This document shows positions 59,506 to 64,000 of a stretch of 64,000 bases of DNA, in pieces. Within the stretch, counting starts at the first letter, position 1. Each line of letters begins with the position of its first letter. This DNA comes from a bacterium (Candidatus Blackallbacteria) CG13_big_fil_rev_8_21_14_2_50_49_14 (lineage in GTDB: Bacteria > Cyanobacteriota > Sericytochromatia > UBA7694): contig PFGG01000075.1 of assembly GCA_002783405.1 (NCBI GenBank), forward strand, positions 124,001 through 188,000, read 5' to 3'. The notes below the pieces were generated by a model that saw nothing but the letters and a program-made list of their open reading frames with translations, was not told the origin of the DNA and did no database searches. The position numbers were made by a program, and so were the translations under genes.

Positions 59506-61524
59506 TTAGGGACAGGTCCCGATCAGGCCTGTGGCAGAAGCGCCACCCTGAGACTTGGACCATTGAGCCGTATTGGAAAGGCCAGTACTGTCACCATAGA
59601 CCGTGTACATGCGTCCATCCAGCGTACCCGCAAAGATCGTACCATCACTGCCAATCGTAATACTGCTGCGAATCGGTCCGCCTAAATTTTTGACAAAGCG
59701 TTGAGAAAGAGGAGAGGTCGCATTGGTTCCATTGATAGAATACAGCAACCCACCTTCGGTACCGACATAGATAATGTCTTTTCCGTCAGCCCCTTTGCCA
59801 ATCGCAGGGGCAGAAAACTCAACCACATTGCCCAAACCAAACTCCAGAATCACTCCTGAATTGGTACCATTATAAGAGGTAGGAATGGCTTTTAAAATCC
59901 CATTTTCAGAGGCCGTATAGACGGTTCCATCCGAGCCAATCACGGGATTTGCATCTCCCTCACCGACAAAAGCACGCCAGACTTCAGCTCCAGTAGTCGG
60001 GTTGACCTTGAACAGGGTTCCCGTTTCATTCATGACATAAATCATGCCCTGATTATCAACTGCCAGCGGGGAGTTGAGGGCCATGTCCAAAGCTGTGGCA
60101 TTCACATTGCACCCCCCTGAAGTACAGACTTGAGTGGGCGTGAAGGTCGTGACAGCGCCGCCCGTTAAACTGGTAATTTTCAAACCATTTTGTGAACCCG
60201 AAATCACCCGGTTATTGGTTTGATCCACCAAAGGAGAAGCGTAGCGAGATGTTTGTGTTGCGGTTGTAGGAAAGCCAGTCGGCAAACCAATCGTCGGAAT
60301 CAATTCGGTCATCGCACCCGTGGCTAAATTAACCTTGACCAAACGGCGATCGTTGGTTTGCATATAGACATTGCCCGAACAATCTATCGCAGGCGCACTG
60401 TATTCAAAATTTCCTCCCGCGGTTGCCACTGGAAAATTGAGATTCTTTTCAGCAAGAGCCAAAGGGTTTGAAATATCAATGGCATGAATCTTGCCCGCAC
60501 TGTCGCCAAAATAGACCACATTGTTAAACAGAGCAGGAGGAGCAGTTACCGTTAAAGAACTCACCCCCAAACTCAATGAACTTTTCTGCACGCCATCAGG
60601 CCCAAACACATAAAATTTATTGCCCGCAGCAAAATAAGAATTGCCGCTTGCATCTACCAAGGGCGTAGATGATACCTGCTGATTGAGAGACAGACTCCAT
60701 TTTTGAGTTCCTGCCGGCACACTGAAACTGGGATTGACGTCAAATACGACATTCCCAGTCGCGGCCGGATTCGTTCCACCCGTCGTTCCACCCGTCGTTC
60801 CACCCGTCGTTCCTCCCGTGGTGCCACCTGTGGTTCCACCCGTGGTTGTACCACCTCCTCCTCCGCCACCTCCGCCTCCGCCGCCACCACCACCACTGGT
60901 GATGCCGCTGTTGGAGATTTGAACTTTCAAGGCCGGAGAAAAGAGAATCTCATCATTATGAAGCGTCACTTTTGTCACCACTTCATAATTGCCATCAGTC
61001 AACAAAACAGTATTGATTTGATATTTAAACCCGTCTCCGCTGACCAACCCTCCAATCGGGGTAAAATTTCCTACGGGTAAGAGACGGTACATATACTGCA
61101 CGGTTTTTACATTCTCACTACAACTCAAAGAGGAACTCACATTCAAATAGCCTTGAATCACATCTTGTTTATCCAAGGACAGGCTGGTTCCGTCTACGCG
61201 CTGACCATTGATACTGATCAAAGGAGAACAAGCCACACCATTATTGGTTAAGTTTGGGTTTGTAACAGGAGAGGTGGGTTCCGGGTTGCCAGAAGTGCCA
61301 CTCACAGGGCTGGCTGAAGCCTGAGGCGTGGTGGAAGAAGTTCCTCCATTTGAACCTGTATTTTGCGCAGCACCTGTATTATTACCAGTATTTGCAACAG
61401 ACTGCACAGGAGAAGGATTCTCTGTATTTCCCTGGGGTTGAGTTACAGGTGTCACACAACTTGCCAAAGCAAAACTAACCGCCAGGCTAAAGGCCCATTT
61501 ATCCTGAAACTTAAAATTAAACAT
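59506..61524 (-). CDS. PQQ-like beta-propeller lipoprotein with TTGG/poly-Gly hinge
   Basis: A 672-residue lipoprotein. ATG 61524 follows GGAGAG and gives a lipobox LASC near residue 23; a longer frame (61608) would lie upstream of the operator. A Thr/Asn/Gly/Ser-rich region (to about 105) is followed by a beta-sandwich (about 110-200), a poly-Gly plus Gly-Thr-Thr-Gly repeat (about 210-255) and an eight-bladed-type propeller of PQQ repeats (KWSLSLNQQVSSTPLVDASGNSYFA-like units; GNVYMQTNDRRLVKV, DGTVYTASENGILKAI, DGTIFAGTLDGRMYTVYG). No PQQ ligand set is obvious. It may be a BamB-like scaffold or surface protein. Confidence 0.82.
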   Translation of the reverse strand: MFNFKFQDKWAFSLAVSFALASCVTPVTQPQGNTENPSPVQSVANTGNNTGAAQNTGSNGGTSSTTPQASASPVSGTSGNPEPTSPVTNPNLTNNGVACSPLISINGQRVDGTSLSLDKQDVIQGYLNVSSSLSCSENVKTVQYMYRLLPVGNFTPIGGLVSGDGFKYQINTVLLTDGNYEVVTKVTLHNDEILFSPALKVQISNSGITSGGGGGGGGGGGGGGGTTTGGTTGGTTGGTTGGTTGGTTGGTNPAATGNVVFDVNPSFSVPAGTQKWSLSLNQQVSSTPLVDASGNSYFAAGNKFYVFGPDGVQKSSLSLGVSSLTVTAPPALFNNVVYFGDSAGKIHAIDISNPLALAEKNLNFPVATAGGNFEYSAPAIDCSGNVYMQTNDRRLVKVNLATGAMTELIPTIGLPTGFPTTATQTSRYASPLVDQTNNRVISGSQNGLKITSLTGGAVTTFTPTQVCTSGGCNVNATALDMALNSPLAVDNQGMIYVMNETGTLFKVNPTTGAEVWRAFVGEGDANPVIGSDGTVYTASENGILKAIPTSYNGTNSGVILEFGLGNVVEFSAPAIGKGADGKDIIYVGTEGGLLYSINGTNATSPLSQRFVKNLGGPIRSSITIGSDGTIFAGTLDGRMYTVYGDSTGLSNTAQWSKSQGGASATGLIGTCP
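60771..60897. repeat. 12-bp tandem repeat then CC-rich run (Gly-Thr-Thr-Gly repeats and poly-Gly)
   Basis: About six near-identical copies of CGTCGTTCCACC (later copies read CCTGTGGTTCCA) encode the Gly-Thr-Thr-Gly series on the minus strand. A run of GCC/GCA-type triplets encoding roughly 15 Gly follows. Copy number could vary between strains. Confidence 0.85.
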
Positions 61525-61600
61525 AGTCTCTCCATCTCCTTGTTTACATTGAGAGCCCCGAACAAAACCTTCCATTTTCATGCTATGCCAGCTGGTGACG

Positions 61601-61650
61601 CGTATCAAGAAGGAAGGATTGCTTATTCCTTGATACGTATCAAGGAATAA
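61601..61650. promoter_or_regulatory. Long palindrome plus extra half-site, divergent operator
   Basis: A 28-base perfect palindrome fills 61623-61650, centred on TACGTA with arms reading CGTATCAAG. A further CGTATCAAG stands at 61601-61609, 35 bases from the copy in the palindrome. It lies between the start of the PQQ-propeller gene (minus, -10 candidate TAGCAT near 61582-61587) and the cytochrome-like lipoprotein gene (plus, start 61794). Confidence 0.6.
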
Positions 61651-61793
61651 ATCTGCTCGATATATATTAATATATTACTATATATTATCATAAAAATGAG
61701 AATCTACCGTATCTGATTTATCGTAAAATAAGAAGAGTTCTTGCACGGCTTAAAAAAATAAAATTTTTTTTTTAATATAGGCTTAAAAAACAA
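61651..61793. other. AT-rich spacer
   Basis: Very AT-rich (runs of ATATATATTAATATATTAC), likely holding the plus-strand promoter of the cytochrome-like gene. No single -10/-35 stands out. Confidence 0.35.
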
Positions 61794-62294
61794 ATGTTCT
61801 CCCAATTTAGTGGCTATTTAAGGATTATCTCTCTAATCGTCGTGCTCTGTAGCTGTGCTCCCAGCACAAAGCCGCAAAAAACGCCATCCTCCCCCTCTTA
61901 CTTTGGAGCCGCTTTCACAGTTATCACAAACAGCTGTATGCCCTGTCACAATCACCAAACCCTGCCTGAAGTAATTGTCAAAACACAATCATTAAACGCG
62001 CAAAACATCGCCGGTGAATCACGGATACGTATACTCAAAGAATTAAAGGAGCTACGCACAGCGCAAGCTTCTGGCAGCCCCCTCAGTTTCATGCGTGAAG
62101 AAGATTTAAAAAATCAATTTCTCGCTATGCCAGGAGAATTTTATAACCTATTGGAAAAGGGAAACATGCCCCCCTCTTGGGCTCCTGAACTGATGAAGCA
62201 GATCAAATGGCCCTATTACAAGCCCCTGACGCCTAAAAACAGAGTTTTACTCCTGCAATACGCAAAACCCTATTCTGAAAAATATTTGCGCTAA
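61794..62294 (+). CDS. Cytochrome c-like lipoprotein (one CxxCH)
   Basis: A 166-residue lipoprotein with a hydrophobic N-terminus and lipobox VVLCSC near residue 19. One haem-binding motif CMPCH lies at residue 48. The C-terminal half (PPSWAPELMKQIKWPYYKPLTP) has no clear second ligand, though Met residues (MPGEFY, MPPSW) are candidates. It is too divergent to name a cytochrome family. It diverges from the PQQ-propeller gene across the palindrome, and ends 4 bases inside the end of the HAS-barrel gene. Confidence 0.7.
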   Translation: MFSQFSGYLRIISLIVVLCSCAPSTKPQKTPSSPSYFGAAFTVITNSCMPCHNHQTLPEVIVKTQSLNAQNIAGESRIRILKELKELRTAQASGSPLSFMREEDLKNQFLAMPGEFYNLLEKGNMPPSWAPELMKQIKWPYYKPLTPKNRVLLLQYAKPYSEKYLR

Positions 62295-62890
62295 AGTTGT
62301 AAACGCGCAGCAATCGAACGCAGACGTTCATATTGGTCCTTCAACAAATAGGCCAATTCTTGCCCTGCTTTGAGCAAAAATTCGGAATCTCGCCCACGCA
62401 CCTCCCAAATTTGGCGAATAAACGCAGCGACCACTTCATCATGTACGCCTGGAGCTTCGATTAAATTGCGCAGACAGAAAAGGCGCTCACTGAAGCGGAT
62501 CACCTCGTCAGAATTGCAGGCAAAAGTAAAATCGTGAATCTGAGGAGGATAGGGTGGGAAATGCTGATAATAAATACCTTTTTCCCAATAGCCCACAATC
62601 AAAGCTCGAAACTCCAAACTTAAAAGGTCAAAGATCTGGGGCTGTTGCTCCCTGAGTTCCCTCCGCGTCAAATTCAAGGCCACCGGACGGTGAACCCCAT
62701 CCATGCTGCGGGTTTCAACATGGGAAACCACACCCAGAATATACAGCCCATTCTCTTCACCACGGGCCTTCACCAAACGTCCCAAGCGAGGCGATTGACG
62801 TTCACCGGTCTCTGGGTTTTGAAGTGCCTGCGACAAGAAATGGATCGTGCTGGCTTCGATTACTTCACCAATATGTTCAAAGGCCGTCAT
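62291..62890 (-). CDS. HAS-barrel domain protein
   Basis: A 199-residue protein of the type found beside nurA/herA in cyanobacteria. The N-terminal part (GEVIEASTIHFLSQAL ... PRLGRLVKARGEENGLYILGVVSHVETRSMDG, shortened) is the beta-barrel that caps HerA-like ATPases; the helical C-terminal half (DEVIRFSERLFCLRNLI; LLKAGQELAYLLKDQYERLRSIAARLQ) follows. It lacks an ATPase domain. The start overlaps the nurA stop as ATGA, so the two are coupled. Confidence 0.72.
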   Translation of the reverse strand: MTAFEHIGEVIEASTIHFLSQALQNPETGERQSPRLGRLVKARGEENGLYILGVVSHVETRSMDGVHRPVALNLTRRELREQQPQIFDLLSLEFRALIVGYWEKGIYYQHFPPYPPQIHDFTFACNSDEVIRFSERLFCLRNLIEAPGVHDEVVAAFIRQIWEVRGRDSEFLLKAGQELAYLLKDQYERLRSIAARLQL

Positions 62891-64000
62891 CAGACTATTC
62901 CTCGTCTTTTTTTCAATTCTTTACGTGAAACCTGAATCCCGATCTGGGCATCTGCCAATTTACGAGAAAGTAGGGCATAAAATTGAGCGCGATCAGAACT
63001 TTTAACCACCGCCTGATTATGTGCTTCAGCCAGGGCAATCGGGTAACCTCTGCCTTTTTCTACCTGACTGAAAACATATCCATGCACAGCCATCAACCAC
63101 TCGGGCCGATCAGCCACCCATCTCGGAATTTCAATTCTGGCAACCTCAGCACCACAATGCAGATAAAAGAAACAGAGTTCATGCCCCTGAAGTGGCTCCG
63201 GCGTAGTTGCCAAAGGCGTAAATAAAGGAGAACGTTCCCCCAAATCCAATATATCCTGCCAGAGCTGCCGGTCAGGGAAAGGAGCCAAGCCAGAACAGGG
63301 TTCTTGCCCTTCGGTACAAAGTGTTTCGCAAGTCGGCCGCTCATAAGGACAGCGCTGCAAACGTAAAAAATTGATCACTTCCGTACGTCTGGATTGACTG
63401 ATATAAGCGCAAAGCGGAATCCCTTGGGAACGGATCTGATTGAAAGCTCCAGCCAAACGTTTAAAGGCTGTCATCTGCAAAGTTTGGGGCAAGGCCATCA
63501 ATTCAGGCAAGAGACCTGTCAAACTTCCATCAATCATGGCAAGAACAGGCCTTTCAGGCCATAGACGACGGGTCTCTACACAAAGCTCGGCCAACTCCTC
63601 AAACTCTTTTAAACCGCGTTCCAAGCCAATCCATTGTTCTGAAACCCCAACAAACTGGCGACGAACCTGGGTATAGAGATCCTGCTCACGGTGATAAAGA
63701 AATGGCTCACTCTCTTGCAAAGGGCGCTCACCCGTTCCATAAAGGTAGCGGATTCGCCCAATATTGACCAGATAACAGGGGCTGATTTCATGACGGCTGG
63801 GCACGATCTGTGAGCCATCCGTCGCCAGAACAATATGCTGTGGCGCAAGATCGGGCAGCGCAGCCCGATGATTTAAGGGTTCCAAAGGACGTGCCGAACC
63901 CCAAGGAAAGTCTTTCGCCTGAAGCAGTTTTTCAACCAAGCTTGCTTCCTGAAGCAAGGCCCCATTCCAAGTCTGCCGAACCAACGCGCGACGTCCATCA
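62890..64000 (-). CDS. nurA: NurA-family nuclease (5' end outside window)
   Basis: At least 370 residues of a NurA domain. Its metal site is visible: LATDGSQIVPSRHE and MIDGSLTGL, with AYISQSRRTEVINFLRL and a conserved end (GYPIALAEAHNQAVVKSSDRAQFYALL). The frame stays open to the right edge (DGRRAL before VRQTWNGA), so the true start lies beyond. NurA resects DNA ends with the HerA translocase. A four-Cys cluster (CPYERPTCETLC...EPC) near the middle could hold zinc or iron-sulfur. Confidence 0.85.
   Translation of the reverse strand, partial: DGRRALVRQTWNGALLQEASLVEKLLQAKDFPWGSARPLEPLNHRAALPDLAPQHIVLATDGSQIVPSRHEISPCYLVNIGRIRYLYGTGERPLQESEPFLYHREQDLYTQVRRQFVGVSEQWIGLERGLKEFEELAELCVETRRLWPERPVLAMIDGSLTGLLPELMALPQTLQMTAFKRLAGAFNQIRSQGIPLCAYISQSRRTEVINFLRLQRCPYERPTCETLCTEGQEPCSGLAPFPDRQLWQDILDLGERSPLFTPLATTPEPLQGHELCFFYLHCGAEVARIEIPRWVADRPEWLMAVHGYVFSQVEKGRGYPIALAEAHNQAVVKSSDRAQFYALLSRKLADAQIGIQVSRKELKKRRGIV

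Noticed and set aside
60771-60850. Short tandem repeats as a CRISPR array
   Set aside because: 12-bp units without spacers, in frame within a protein gene; no cas genes.
60734-60922. Plus-strand Val-Pro-Pro and poly-Pro frame
   Set aside because: It is the complement of the Gly-Thr-Thr-Gly and poly-Gly repeats of the real minus-strand gene.

Overview
The window has the look of a free-living diderm bacterium of middling GC, densely coded on both strands, with no transposase, phage gene, tRNA, rRNA or CRISPR array that I could see. Several features point, by inference, to a non-photosynthetic relative of the cyanobacteria (Sericytochromatia/Melainabacteria type). These are a YlqD-rimM pair, a NurA nuclease gene translationally coupled to a HAS-barrel protein of the kind seen in cyanobacteria, zinc-ribbon and YRD-type Ser/Thr kinases, and many lipoproteins with NHL or PQQ-like propellers. 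This assignment is a guess; a marker-gene tree would settle it.

Layout. 1-4.1 kb: partial SWIM/SNF2 helicase (minus), a small TPR-like protein and an isolated hypE. 4.1-8.7 kb: ylqD-rimM-glycosyltransferase-TlpA-like-lipoprotein, an overlapping plus-strand run. 8.8-11.1 kb: a DUF4114 protein with its own terminator. 11.2-15.6 kb: an AT-richer block with a UDP-GlcNAc 2-epimerase, a glycosyltransferase, an asparagine synthetase and a 37-residue membrane peptide. 15.7-20.1 kb (minus): a new tandem-domain protein, an enoyl-CoA hydratase and a BatB-BatC-like fusion. 20.1-21.7 kb: SpoU methyltransferase and TatC. 21.7-23.5 kb (minus): L,D-transpeptidase and a DUF2490 barrel. 23.6-31.9 kb (plus): AtpZ/I-like protein, a 1384-residue NHL protein ending in a CheA-P2-like domain, an SSS symporter, a ClC channel and two small proteins. 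31.9-39.1 kb: malate dehydrogenase (plus), then minus-strand genes for a hypothetical, HolA, a CdaA-CdaR-like fusion, and a PNP-sirtuin-pyrophosphatase operon. 39.2-42.7 kb: MFS carrier, second UDP-GlcNAc 2-epimerase, PrmC. 42.7-48.0 kb: a LolA-like lipoprotein (minus), then a Zn-ribbon Ser/Thr kinase followed by a pseudokinase-PP2C fusion, a DUF1993 protein and a small lipoprotein. 48.1-54.9 kb: two FtsX-type permeases, a DHH-like protein with a membrane partner, ApbE-like and NanE-like proteins. 55.0-64.0 kb: two surface lipoproteins, MenC, a PQQ-propeller lipoprotein diverging from a cytochrome-like lipoprotein across a long palindrome, and HAS-barrel/NurA at the right edge.

The most interesting items are the kinase/pseudokinase-phosphatase pair, the NHL-P2 protein with its AtpZ-like neighbour, the single-chain CdaA-CdaR-like enzyme, the tandem FKFSEAFASW domain protein, a probable AUU start codon, the palindromic operator at 61.6 kb, and a recurring extended -10 promoter (TGnTAnnnT, usually TGCTA) that lets many start sites be assigned.
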